DNA of 15,376 nucleotides, from contig DOIX01000405.1 in NCBI GenBank assembly GCA_003511885.1, positions 1-15,376 on the forward strand. The letters run 5' to 3'. The notes below the pieces were generated by a model that ran no database searches, was not told the DNA's origin, and saw only the letters and a list, made by a program, of their open reading frames with translations. The first letter of the stretch is position 1; each line of letters starts with the position of its first letter. Made by a program: the position numbers and the translations under genes. The DNA comes from Cyanobacteria bacterium UBA11153 (GTDB lineage Bacteria; Cyanobacteriota; Cyanobacteriia; Cyanobacteriales; Coleofasciculaceae). Positions 5,917 through 13,539 of this stretch are shown in pieces.

Positions 5917-7788
5917 ATTTTCTGATTCCCATTGTGGTTGAATTAAGGTTTGCTGCAAACGCCACTTTCCTCTTGGGGAAAACACTTGCAAAATACCGCT
6001 ATTTAATTCTTGTTTGATGTATGGACTATCCAATACTGCCCAATCTTGCAAAATTCTGTCTTTGCCATTAATTTTTGCTTTACCTACGCCACTATTGGTT
6101 TGATAAGTCATTTCTAAATTATCGCCTTGTAAACTAGTGTAGGCAAGTTTGCCAGATTTATCCCAATCATCCAGATTAATTTTAGTTCGATCCAGTCCTT
6201 GTTGTAAGCTGGCTACATCTGGATAATCTTGGATGCTTGCGACATCAGTAATCCAAGCCGTATTTGTGCCAATTGCGGCTAAAATTTGGTAATCGCGCTC
6301 TTTTTCTGATACCGATTCTTGCCAATGAATACTTTCTCCCAGAGGATAGGCGGATAGCCAGACATTTTCAATCCGCCAAATATACCAATTTTGATATTGT
6401 TGCGGTTTGCCATAGCGGGATGGTAAAACTAAGTGAGAACGTCCGGGTACTCCTGCGGCTTTGTCTCGTTCATTTAATCTTAATTGGTAAATAACTGCTC
6501 CTTTTTCTTGTAAATATTGATCTCCTGGGGAACTTCCGGTTGCCATGGGGGTGTGAAAGGTTCCCGCTAAACTAATTACAGCATTACTAAGATTTTTCGG
6601 ATCGCGGATTACTAATTTATAGGTAGCGTATTGGGCATTGATCGTGCCTTTGGTTTGGTAAGAACGTTGTGAATTTAATAGAGTGCCTAAACTATAGTCT
6701 GGGGTAATGTAAAAAGTTTCCCAAAATTGGTTACTCTCGTGATAGCTGTAATAACCGGGATGGCTGGCGGTAAGCTGAAATGGTAACTCTATGTCTTTTT
6801 TAGCGATCGCGCGTAACTCTTCTGGCGGACGATAATCGCTCAAAGCTGCTAACAATGCCACTCTCATACCACCTTTACTCATTCTTTCGATAACATCCAG
6901 ACTATCTCCCCACCATAACCAAGCTACAGTACTTAAGCCACTATTATCCCACGTTCCGCGATCGAATCCGCGACTTTCTGCACCACCTGCTGTTCCCCAA
7001 CTCAAACGAATTGCCATATTTGCAGCATACCAATCTAAGGTTGCTTTTGCTAATTCTTTCAATTCGGGAGTTTGGGCAAAATCATAAAGATTGAGCAATC
7101 CACCGATAGAATAGCCGTAATAAGTGGAAGAATGAAATTCACCTTGTCCAATTGTCAAAAATTTAGTTAATTCTGCTCTTAACCAAGCTTCATTGGTTGC
7201 CGCCGTTGCGGGAAGCGGGTTGGGGAAACCACTACCATCCATTAAAGCTAATCCAGAAATTCGCTGCATAAATATATGATTTTCTGTTCCTTGTTCCATC
7301 CATTCTGTTACGCGAGGCGGCTCGACCATGCTGCGATAAGATGCTTCTACGTTTTTCGGCATACTATGGCGGAATAGGAAAAAAATTCGGACATCGTAAG
7401 GACTGCGGAAGTGATATAAATCTGGTTTATCTTTATCTAGTTTCAGTAAAACATCCCAAGTATGTTCGGGATTATATTTATTTTTTAAAGTTAGACGAGA
7501 TAGAATGACTGGTAATAAATATTTATGAGGTTCGCCGATTTTTCTTTTTTGCCACCAGAGAGCCAATCCATCCAAATCTTCAGCCGCTAACTTTTCCCGA
7601 ATTGCCAGACTCCGTGCCAGAAAGGATCCTTCATTAAGATCGAAGTTAGGTTGTAACTGTGAAGCTCGATCGCTAGACTGGATTCTCGCCAGCATATCCC
7701 TGGTAAGTGGAAAATCTGCCGCCCAATCAGCCGTACCAATTATGGTAACAAAAATTGCGATCGCAATTGATAATAATTTGATTTTCAT
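5914..7788 (-). CDS. Large secreted protein of unknown function, toroid-like helical body
   Basis: I do not recognise the family. From ATG 7788 it is 624 residues. MKIK plus a hydrophobic stretch (about 4-20) ending near GTADWA form a signal peptide, so it is exported. Residues 30-330 are rich in amphipathic helices, aromatics and Gly-Gly turns (for example SSTYYGYSIGGLLNLYDFAQ and SWGTAGGAESRGFDRGTWDN). The second half turns to beta-type alternation with many Trp and Tyr. A helical barrel followed by a beta-sandwich is the layout of several polysaccharide lyases and heparinase-like enzymes, so a glycan-active role is possible; this is inference from texture, with no catalytic motif identified. 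An in-frame TTG at 7797 is possible, but the ATG gives a better signal peptide; neither has a clear ribosome binding site. It stands alone, between repeat-rich spacers, separating lysA from rimI. Confidence 0.85.
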   Translation of the reverse strand: MKIKLLSIAIAIFVTIIGTADWAADFPLTRDMLARIQSSDRASQLQPNFDLNEGSFLARSLAIREKLAAEDLDGLALWWQKRKIGEPHKYLLPVILSRLTLKNKYNPEHTWDVLLKLDKDKPDLYHFRSPYDVRIFFLFRHSMPKNVEASYRSMVEPPRVTEWMEQGTENHIFMQRISGLALMDGSGFPNPLPATAATNEAWLRAELTKFLTIGQGEFHSSTYYGYSIGGLLNLYDFAQTPELKELAKATLDWYAANMAIRLSWGTAGGAESRGFDRGTWDNSGLSTVAWLWWGDSLDVIERMSKGGMRVALLAALSDYRPPEELRAIAKKDIELPFQLTASHPGYYSYHESNQFWETFYITPDYSLGTLLNSQRSYQTKGTINAQYATYKLVIRDPKNLSNAVISLAGTFHTPMATGSSPGDQYLQEKGAVIYQLRLNERDKAAGVPGRSHLVLPSRYGKPQQYQNWYIWRIENVWLSAYPLGESIHWQESVSEKERDYQILAAIGTNTAWITDVASIQDYPDVASLQQGLDRTKINLDDWDKSGKLAYTSLQGDNLEMTYQTNSGVGKAKINGKDRILQDWAVLDSPYIKQELNSGILQVFSPRGKWRLQQTLIQPQWESEN

Positions 7789-8093
7789 TAGTGGCAAACA
7801 ATACCAGTGATGCGAGTTATTCTACCATAACCTCAGTCTTTTCATAAGCTGTGGGTGCCGATCCCATTGGATAATGATGGATTTTAAGCGGTAAGAGGTA
7901 AAAGTAACTATCCTTCTTAATCTGAGATCTTGTCCCATTCTTCAAAAGACATACCAAACCAGGTTTAGCCACCAATAAGTTGCGGTAGCATTTAAACGGT
8001 ATATTCTAAAAAAAGATATACTAGGCTAAATCCTCCTTATATCTGTTGTCCCATTATTCATTCCCCATTCCCAATCCTGATATCCCCTGTTCG
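7789..8093. other. Spacer upstream of the secreted-protein gene: imperfect hairpins, no gene
   Basis: I see no credible coding frame. TTTAGCC (7964-7970) and GGCTAAA (8024-8030) are inverted arms enclosing a second pair GTATAT/ATATAC (7999-8021) around an A-run, so the stretch can fold. Degenerate CCCATTC-type heptads follow at about 8050-8080. Promoters for the minus-strand secreted-protein gene should lie here but are not evident. Confidence 0.45.
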
Positions 8094-8202
8094 AGTTATA
8101 GCACTACCAACACAGGTTAGGACGTTGTTTCAACTTGAATCCTGAATTAAGAATAACGTAGCTTGAGAATATATCCTAACCTTAATGCGTAGCGCTATAG
8201 CT
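8094..8202. mobile_element. MITE-like 109-bp element with paired terminal inverted repeats
   Basis: The 14-base ends 8094-8107 (AGTTATAGCACTAC) and 8189-8202 (GTAGCGCTATAGCT) are inverted copies with two differences. Nine inner bases 8114-8122 (AGGTTAGGA) and 8174-8182 are perfectly inverted. Both pairs share exactly the same centre (the sum of paired positions is 16296), so this is a single symmetric structure. It encodes no protein and would fold into one long hairpin as RNA. This is the architecture of a miniature inverted-repeat transposable element or a structured RNA. No clear target-site duplication is visible. Confidence 0.65.
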
Positions 8203-8276
8203 GTACCCGCATCATAGATATGACATTAGTCTAAACCCCAATATTCGACGATCTTCCTCGTCCCAATTGACGATAA

Positions 8277-8963
8277 ATGTACCATTCCCAGATGAAAACT
8301 GCTGTATTACAAGTTAAACCCCTGTCAGTAGAACAAATAGATGCCGCCATCGAATTAGATCGATTATGTTTTGGTGGACTTTGGACGCGAGAAGGTTATA
8401 CCAAGGAATTAGAGAGCTTACATTCTCACTTACTGGCTTTAGAAACCGTTGGGGAAGATTTAACATCTCTATGTGGAAATCAATTATCTGAAGAGGTAAC
8501 ACCAAACTCTCTAATCTCAACCCCGATTGCAACTGATAATTCTGCCAAGATTCTCCTCGGTTTAGGTTCTTTTTGGTCAATTTTAGAGGAAGCACATATT
8601 ACAATTCTGGCCGTCCATCCCCATTATCAGGGTCAAGGATTGGGAAAATTATTACTTTATGCCTTATTGCGTAAAGCGATAAACCTTAATTTAGAGTGGG
8701 CAACCTTAGAAGTGAAACCCTCTAATCAAGCAGCTTTATCCCTATATTATAAGTTTGGTTTCACCGAAGCTGGTCGTCGCCGTAAATATTACCAAGATAC
8801 AGGAGAAGATGCCCTAATTCTCTGGCGAGGTGGTTTGTTAAAGCCTGAATTTAAAGACACTCTTCATACCTCTTTCCAGCAACTTGAAAATCATTTAGCT
8901 AGGTGGGGATGGAAATTATCAGAAAGATCTTTTGACAGTGGACAATTGACAATTGACAATTGA
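8277..8963 (+). CDS. rimI: GNAT N-acetyltransferase, RimI-type (ribosomal protein S18 alanine N-acetyltransferase)
   Basis: Acetyl-CoA dependent N-terminal acetyltransferase; E. coli RimI acetylates ribosomal protein bS18. The GNAT fold is clear: an N-terminal LDRLCFGGLWTREGY segment (28-41) typical of RimI, strand IEEAHITILAV-type at 102-113, the acetyl-CoA loop VHPHYQGQGLGKLLL (113-127), and the late motif LEVKPSNQAALSLYYKFGFTEAGRRRKYY (144-172). It is 228 residues against about 150 in E. coli. There is a loop insertion at about 58-92 and a C-terminal extension, of which the last eight or so residues and the stop are encoded by a GACAATT heptad array. The start is ATG at 8277, with Met6 (8292) as an alternative. 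It lies 185 bases upstream of clpC on the same strand. The exact substrate is inferred from the family. Confidence 0.9.
   Translation: MYHSQMKTAVLQVKPLSVEQIDAAIELDRLCFGGLWTREGYTKELESLHSHLLALETVGEDLTSLCGNQLSEEVTPNSLISTPIATDNSAKILLGLGSFWSILEEAHITILAVHPHYQGQGLGKLLLYALLRKAINLNLEWATLEVKPSNQAALSLYYKFGFTEAGRRRKYYQDTGEDALILWRGGLLKPEFKDTLHTSFQQLENHLARWGWKLSERSFDSGQLTIDN
8936..8961. repeat. GACAATT heptad array at the rimI 3' end, containing TTGACA boxes
   Basis: Consecutive GACAATT-type heptads encode the last residues of RimI and provide its TGA stop. They also create TTGACA, the consensus -35 hexamer, at 8946-8951 and 8953-8958, upstream of clpC. A matching -10 is weak (TGTTAG at 8976-8981, 17 bases from the second box), so promoter function is only a possibility. 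Confidence 0.8.
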
Positions 8964-8990
8964 TAGTTGATCGAATGTTAGCAAATAAAC

Positions 8991-9032
8991 ACCCTACACC
9001 CTACACCCTACACCCTACACCCCACACCCCCC
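8991..9032. repeat. CCCTACA heptad array in the rimI-clpC spacer
   Basis: About four perfect ACCCTAC/CCCTACA units followed by CCCCACA variants, 117 bases before the clpC start codon. The pyrimidine-rich heptad is the type also found beside the dispersed 25-base repeat. Confidence 0.9.
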
Positions 9033-9148
9033 AGAAGGTGAGGAAATCCAGACCATTCCCGCAGGGTTGATTGTAGATGAATCGGCAGCCAGAAAATTCC
9101 CCTATGCTAAAATCAGCAATACACGGGCACGCAACAGGTGATGGAACC

Positions 9149-11617
9149 ATGTTTGAGAGGTTTACAGAAAAAGCCATTAAAGTAATTATGCTGGCCCAGG
9201 AAGAGGCACGCCGCCTGGGACACAACTTTGTTGGCACGGAACAAATCCTCCTGGGTTTGATCGGAGAAGGCACTGGCGTAGCCGCCAAAGTCCTTAAATC
9301 TATGGGTGTCAATCTTAAAGATGCTCGGATTGAGGTAGAAAAAATAATTGGCAGAGGTTCTGGCTTTGTTGCGGTAGAAATCCCGTTTACCCCCAGGGCA
9401 AAACGGGTTCTAGAGTTATCCCTTGAAGAGGCTCGACAACTAGGTCATAACTATATCGGCACAGAACATTTGCTTTTGGGATTAATCCGGGAAGGCGAAG
9501 GCGTTGCCGCCAGAGTTTTGGAAAATTTGGGTGTGGACTTAACCAAGGTACGGACTCAAGTGATTCGGATGCTAGGTGAAACGGCGGAAGTCCCGGCAGG
9601 TGGTGCGTCTGGTCGGACAAAAACACCGACATTGGATGAGTTTGGCAGCAATCTCACTCAAATGGCGGCTGAAGGCAAGCTCGATCCAGTGGTGGGACGG
9701 GCGAAGGAAATTGAACGGGTGATCCAGATTTTGGGTCGCCGTACTAAGAATAACCCAGTATTGATCGGAGAGCCAGGGGTCGGGAAAACTGCGATCGCAG
9801 AAGGTTTGGCTCAACGCATTGCTAATGGCGATGTTACCGATATCCTGGAAGATAAGCGCGTCGTTACTCTCGATATTGGCTTGTTGGTGGCAGGCACTAA
9901 ATATCGGGGTGAGTTTGAAGAACGTCTCAAGAAAATTATGGATGAAATTCGTCAAGCTGGAAATGTGATTCTGGTCATTGACGAGGTTCATACCTTAATT
10001 GGCGCAGGTGCAGCAGAAGGCGCAATTGATGCCGCCAATATTCTTAAACCTGCTTTGGCAAGAGGCGAACTTCAGTGCATCGGCGCAACGACGCTAGATG
10101 AATATCGCAAGCATATCGAACGAGATGCAGCACTTGAACGCCGTTTCCAACCAGTAATGGTAGGAGAACCTACGGTAGAAGAGACCATTGAAATTCTATA
10201 CGGTTTGCGGGAACGTTACGAACAGCACCATAAACTGAAAATATTGGATACTGCCCTAGAAGCAGCAGCAAAACTTTCAGATCGATATATTTCAGATCGT
10301 TATTTACCAGATAAAGCGATTGACTTAATCGATGAAGCCGGAAGTCGCGTTCGTTTAATTAACTCTCAATTGCCGCCAGCAGCCAAAGAGTTAGACAAGG
10401 AATTGCGCCAAGTCCTCAAAGAAAAAGATGACGCAGTGCGATCGCAAGATTTCGACAGGGCAGGAGTATTGCGCGATCGCGAAATGGAAATTAAAGCCGA
10501 AATTCGCGCGATCGCTCAAAATAAAAAGACCGAAACTGGTACTACCGACGATATGCCTCACGTTGATGAGGAAGATATCGCCCATATTGTTGCCTCTTGG
10601 ACTGGTGTTCCGGTTAATAAACTGACCGAATCTGAATCCGAGAAATTGATGCACATGGAAGATACTCTCCATCAGCGTCTCATCGGTCAAGATGAAGCAG
10701 TTGTCGCCGTTTCTCGCGCCATTCGTCGGGCACGGGTAGGATTAAAGAACCCCAATCGTCCCATTGCTAGCTTTATCTTCTCCGGCCCAACAGGTGTCGG
10801 TAAGACAGAATTAGCTAAAGCCCTCGCCGCTTACTTCTTCGGTTCAGAAGAAGCAATGATTCGGCTGGATATGTCCGAATACATGGAACGCCATACCGTC
10901 AGCAAACTGATTGGTTCCCCTCCTGGATATGTAGGTTACAACGAAGGGGGTCAACTTACCGAAGCTGTACGCCGTCGTCCCTATACTGTGGTTCTCTTCG
11001 ACGAAATCGAAAAAGCCCACCAAGATGTCTTCAACATGTTACTCCAAATCTTGGAAGACGGACGGCTGACCGATGCTAAAGGTCGGACGGTAGACTTTAA
11101 GAATACCCTCCTGATTATGACCTCCAATATCGGCTCGAAGGTAATCGAAAAAGGCGGCGGCTCTTTGGGCTTCGAGTTCAGTGAAAATCAAGACGAGGCA
11201 CAGTACAATCGCATTCGTTCTTTAGTTAATGAAGAATTGAAGCAATATTTCCGCCCAGAATTCCTTAACCGTCTCGATGAGATCATTGTCTTCCGTCAAC
11301 TGATTAAGGATGAAGTGAAGCGGATTGCTGATATCCTCCTCAAAGAGGTATTTGGTCGCCTGACGGACCAGGGCATTACCCTACAAGTAACCGACAAGTT
11401 CAAGGATCGTCTCTTGGAAGAAGGGTTCAACCCCAGCTACGGTGCCAGACCTCTGCGTCGGGCAATTATGCGCTTGCTAGAGGATGTCCTAGCAGAGGAA
11501 ATTCTCTCCGGCAAGGTGAAAGAAGGAGATACCGCCATTGTTGATGTGGATGAGGAAGGTAAGGTCAAGGTAATCGAAGGTGAGAAGCGGGAGTTATTGC
11601 CTCAAGGGGCTGAATAA
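9149..11617 (+). CDS. clpC: ClpC, AAA+ unfoldase of the Clp protease (Hsp100)
   Basis: ATP-driven hexameric unfoldase that feeds proteins to ClpP-type peptidase in the cytoplasm; an essential quality-control machine in cyanobacteria. From ATG 9149 it has 822 residues: two N-domain repeats ([20 protein letters not shown] and [20 protein letters not shown]), first Walker [10 protein letters not shown] (207-215) and Walker [10 protein letters not shown] (273-281), a UVR-type middle segment (about 422-457), second Walker [10 protein letters not shown] (546-554) and Walker [10 protein letters not shown] (614-622), then sensor-2 GARPLRRAI. The frame is open up to 9077, but the family begins [14 protein letters not shown] (9136-9140) sits eight bases before the 9149 ATG, so I reject the 24-residue extension. 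It is followed by a strong terminator. Confidence 0.98.
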   Translation: MFERFTEKAIKVIMLAQEEARRLGHNFVGTEQILLGLIGEGTGVAAKVLKSMGVNLKDARIEVEKIIGRGSGFVAVEIPFTPRAKRVLELSLEEARQLGHNYIGTEHLLLGLIREGEGVAARVLENLGVDLTKVRTQVIRMLGETAEVPAGGASGRTKTPTLDEFGSNLTQMAAEGKLDPVVGRAKEIERVIQILGRRTKNNPVLIGEPGVGKTAIAEGLAQRIANGDVTDILEDKRVVTLDIGLLVAGTKYRGEFEERLKKIMDEIRQAGNVILVIDEVHTLIGAGAAEGAIDAANILKPALARGELQCIGATTLDEYRKHIERDAALERRFQPVMVGEPTVEETIEILYGLRERYEQHHKLKILDTALEAAAKLSDRYISDRYLPDKAIDLIDEAGSRVRLINSQLPPAAKELDKELRQVLKEKDDAVRSQDFDRAGVLRDREMEIKAEIRAIAQNKKTETGTTDDMPHVDEEDIAHIVASWTGVPVNKLTESESEKLMHMEDTLHQRLIGQDEAVVAVSRAIRRARVGLKNPNRPIASFIFSGPTGVGKTELAKALAAYFFGSEEAMIRLDMSEYMERHTVSKLIGSPPGYVGYNEGGQLTEAVRRRPYTVVLFDEIEKAHQDVFNMLLQILEDGRLTDAKGRTVDFKNTLLIMTSNIGSKVIEKGGGSLGFEFSENQDEAQYNRIRSLVNEELKQYFRPEFLNRLDEIIVFRQLIKDEVKRIADILLKEVFGRLTDQGITLQVTDKFKDRLLEEGFNPSYGARPLRRAIMRLLEDVLAEEILSGKVKEGDTAIVDVDEEGKVKVIEGEKRELLPQGAE

Positions 11618-11652
11618 TTAGCTTATAGCCTGATATTATGTTCCTTTTATTT

Positions 11653-11690
11653 AACGGCTGGGAAGATTAATCTTTCCAGCCGTTTTTCCT
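11653..11690 (+). terminator. Intrinsic terminator of clpC
   Basis: AACGGCTGGGAAGATT and AATCTTTCCAGCCGTT form a 16-bp stem with one G-T wobble, running directly into TTTTT (11683-11687). It lies 36 bases after the clpC stop. This is the clearest rho-independent terminator in the window. Confidence 0.92.
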
Positions 11691-11715
11691 TCCTCAAAAC
11701 CAGATCGTCCGCTAT

Positions 11716-11736
11716 CCCATTCCCCATTCCCCATTC
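11716..11736. repeat. CCCATTC heptad array (x3)
   Basis: Three perfect CCCATTC units directly after the clpC terminator. Related degenerate units occur near 480-490 and 8050-8080. Confidence 0.85.
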
Positions 11737-12118
11737 TCTATCCCATCAAAACCGCCCTGTGACAGTTGAGAGTCTGGAATCTAGACTTGATCGAAACGCC
11801 CTCAGATGGTTACAATTAAGCTACAGCGCTGCGCGATTGGGTTGGCTTCTGCTCAATGCCGATCGCTCCTTGACAAATAACACCTGGAAGTCTTGCTACT
11901 TCCTAGTATCCATCTTCTGAACTTGTAAAGGCAAAAGCGCTAACTTCTATAGTACTCAACCAATTGGTAGGCTAATAGTACCAAAGAACGAGGAAACTCT
12001 AGAAGAGATGGTTTGTACTTTATCGACAACCATTTAACTCAGCCAGAGCATCTCGATCGTTCCTGGGAAAAACTATAATTTTCTCAAAATTACCCGACAA
12101 TTGGCTTACTATTATTAA
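11737..12118. other. Spacer after clpC, no recognisable gene
   Basis: I see no supported gene. There is a perfect 6-bp inverted repeat GGAAGT-CTTGCT-ACTTCC (11886-11903) and a TTGACA hexamer at 11870-11875 without a convincing -10. The longest plus-strand stretch ends at LEEMVCTLSTTI and a stop near 12035; it has no start or ribosome binding site. Confidence 0.45.
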
Positions 12119-12387
12119 CTAGATAGTAGCACCCGTCGGCAAGACTATAGAAAAGGGAAACCTCAAAGTTTCACCACTATAAAAAACCAGGGATACCATC
12201 GTATAGTTATTGCTAATATACACAAAGACATTAGAGGTTAGGCGATTGAAATTCAGTTCATCCCAATCCATGTCAATCTATAAACCGTAGAATAGGTGTC
12301 TCGCCTTGAAAGAGAATCAAGAAAACAATCCCACCGGACTTCTTTAGCACCATTGCGATAGAGCCGCCAGAGATTTTCATGCCTTAG
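12119..12387 (-). pseudogene. Probable frameshifted gene remnant of unknown family
   Basis: Two overlapping minus-strand frames have protein-like composition. One, open 12387-12256, reads HENLWRLYRNGAKEVRWDCF and on to DTYSTVYRLTWIGMN before TGA. The other starts at ATG 12271, reads MDWDELNFNRLTSNVFVYIS and on to RFPFSIVLPTGATI, and ends at TAG 12121-12119. They overlap by about 16 bases, so a single frameshift would join them into one stretch of about 85 residues. I do not recognise a family. Neither frame has a ribosome binding site. Chance cannot be excluded. Confidence 0.28.
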
Positions 12388-12421
12388 TTATGATGAAACT
12401 AGAAAAGGTAGGATCTTAAAA

Positions 12422-13429
12422 GTGAAAGATAATGGGTATAATTCCAAATTAATACAAGGCTACGTTAATCCCACTAAGCTAATTATATTAGCCATAATTT
12501 TTGCGATCGTGGGTATCGGTACTTTTGGCTGTCAAAGTTCTCCACCAACAGAGCCAAAAACTCAGGCTTTGCCAGTAACACAGCCAGATGCTCAAACAGC
12601 TAGCATCGATCCGACAGACATTCCCACTGCACCGCCAAACTTGCCAGACGATCCGTTATTATCGTCAACTTTACCAGAAAATGAGACGGCTCTACCAATT
12701 CAACCGGAATCTCAAGTAGATGTACCAAATGTACCAGAAATAAAAACATCATCGCCCAGGAAATCTCAATCTCCAACAGTATTACCCAAGCAACCAAAAA
12801 CCCAGCCTTTATCGCAAAAAAAATCAGAAACTGAGTCTTTTTTCCCAGAGGAAGTAGAAACTGAGTCCTTTTTACCAAAGGAACCAAAAACCTCGCCTTT
12901 ATCGCCGGATCAACCAGAAATTCAACCTTCTTTACCAAAGGAACCAAAAATTACCACCTTATCGCCAACCCAGCCAGATAATCTCACCGTTTTACTTACA
13001 CCACCAGATACTCAGGTAGCCTTACTAAGACCCCCAAAACTTGAGACATCTCGTAGTAGTATTCTTGATATTAAAAACTTACCGGATGGTAATTATTTTT
13101 ACGGAGAATCTCCTGAGTCTAACCGCCCTGGTACTAAGTATATAGTCTTCAAAAAGAAGGGCGATTTGATTATTGGACAAGAGTACTTTTTGCAAACAGA
13201 TAGCAGTCAGTGTTTTAGAGGAACAGCTAATTCTAGTCAGATTAATAATGTGAAAACTGCCTATTTTGAACCATCTGATAATGGTTTGGAATGGGCTTTT
13301 GGTCAAATGGATGCAATCGGTACGAATAATCTTCATCAGTTAGGCTTTGAGAAAGCTCCTGATTTTGCGACTCAACATTTACAGGAATGTATTCGAGTCT
13401 TTACTCAGGAGAAGATAAGCATGAGGTAA
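12422..13429 (+). CDS. Proline-rich, repeat-containing lipoprotein-like protein with a conserved C-terminal domain
   Basis: 335 residues from GTG 12422; AGGA at 12410-12413 at correct spacing fixes the start. Residues 18-34 are a hydrophobic export segment ending in TFGC, with Cys37 as possible lipidated residue. The lipobox is atypical (Thr at -3, Phe at -2), so lipoprotein or uncleaved anchor are both possible. Residues 38-210 are a low-complexity linker rich in Pro, Ser, Thr, Glu and Lys, built from degenerate PKEPKT/LSPxQPE units. The last 120 residues form a compact domain (LPDGNYFYGESPE, YIVFKKKGDLIIGQEYF, SSQCFRGT) that I recall as a recurrent uncharacterised cyanobacterial extracytoplasmic domain. 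Its function is unknown. Presumably the linker holds the domain away from the membrane. The stop codon lies in an AAAGTCA heptad array. Confidence 0.85.
   Translation: MKDNGYNSKLIQGYVNPTKLIILAIIFAIVGIGTFGCQSSPPTEPKTQALPVTQPDAQTASIDPTDIPTAPPNLPDDPLLSSTLPENETALPIQPESQVDVPNVPEIKTSSPRKSQSPTVLPKQPKTQPLSQKKSETESFFPEEVETESFLPKEPKTSPLSPDQPEIQPSLPKEPKITTLSPTQPDNLTVLLTPPDTQVALLRPPKLETSRSSILDIKNLPDGNYFYGESPESNRPGTKYIVFKKKGDLIIGQEYFLQTDSSQCFRGTANSSQINNVKTAYFEPSDNGLEWAFGQMDAIGTNNLHQLGFEKAPDFATQHLQECIRVFTQEKISMR
12871..12950. repeat. Exact 20-base repeat, 60 bases apart, in the proline-rich linker
   Basis: TTTACCAAAGGAACCAAAAA occurs exactly at 12871-12890 and 12931-12950, giving a 20-residue period (PKEPKT/PKEPKI). 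A shorter repeat around GAAACTGAGTC lies just upstream (12827-12868). These minisatellite-like units point to linker growth by duplication and allow length variation without frameshift. Confidence 0.8.
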
Positions 13430-13453
13430 AGTCAAAAGTCAAAAGTCAAAAGT
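13428..13453. repeat. AAAGTCA heptad array across the lipoprotein-like gene stop
   Basis: Three perfect AAAGTCA heptads plus a partial fourth begin inside the TAA stop (13427-13429). This is the second gene in the window whose stop lies in a heptad array. A 12-base palindrome GGGGAATTCCCC (13475-13486) followed by TGCTTTTG lies further down, between the convergent genes, and may help termination. Confidence 0.85.
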
Positions 13454-13539
13454 ATTGGACTCCGCTTGAAAGACGGGGAATTCCCCCTGCTTTTGTCATG
13501 GTGAAGCATTTGCAGGAATTTAGCTCGAGAGGTAGAGTG

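Noticed and set aside
7789..7797. TTG start three codons before the ATG of the secreted protein
   Set aside because: It is a rare start codon without a ribosome binding site, and the ATG at 7788 begins a cleaner signal peptide.
8991..9032. CRISPR-like or telomere-like array
   Set aside because: The units are 7 bases with no spacers and no cas genes, so this is a simple tandem repeat.
9077..9148. 24-residue N-terminal extension of ClpC
   Set aside because: The family starts at [10 protein letters not shown] ribosome binding site precedes the ATG at 9149, and the extension has no conserved features.
9387..10690. Several open frames antisense to clpC
   Set aside because: They are shadows of a highly conserved coding sequence and match no family.
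12600..12947. 115-residue minus-strand open frame opposite the proline-rich linker
   Set aside because: It exists only because the repetitive coding sequence lacks stops on the other strand. The plus-strand gene has a ribosome binding site, an export signal and a conserved domain.
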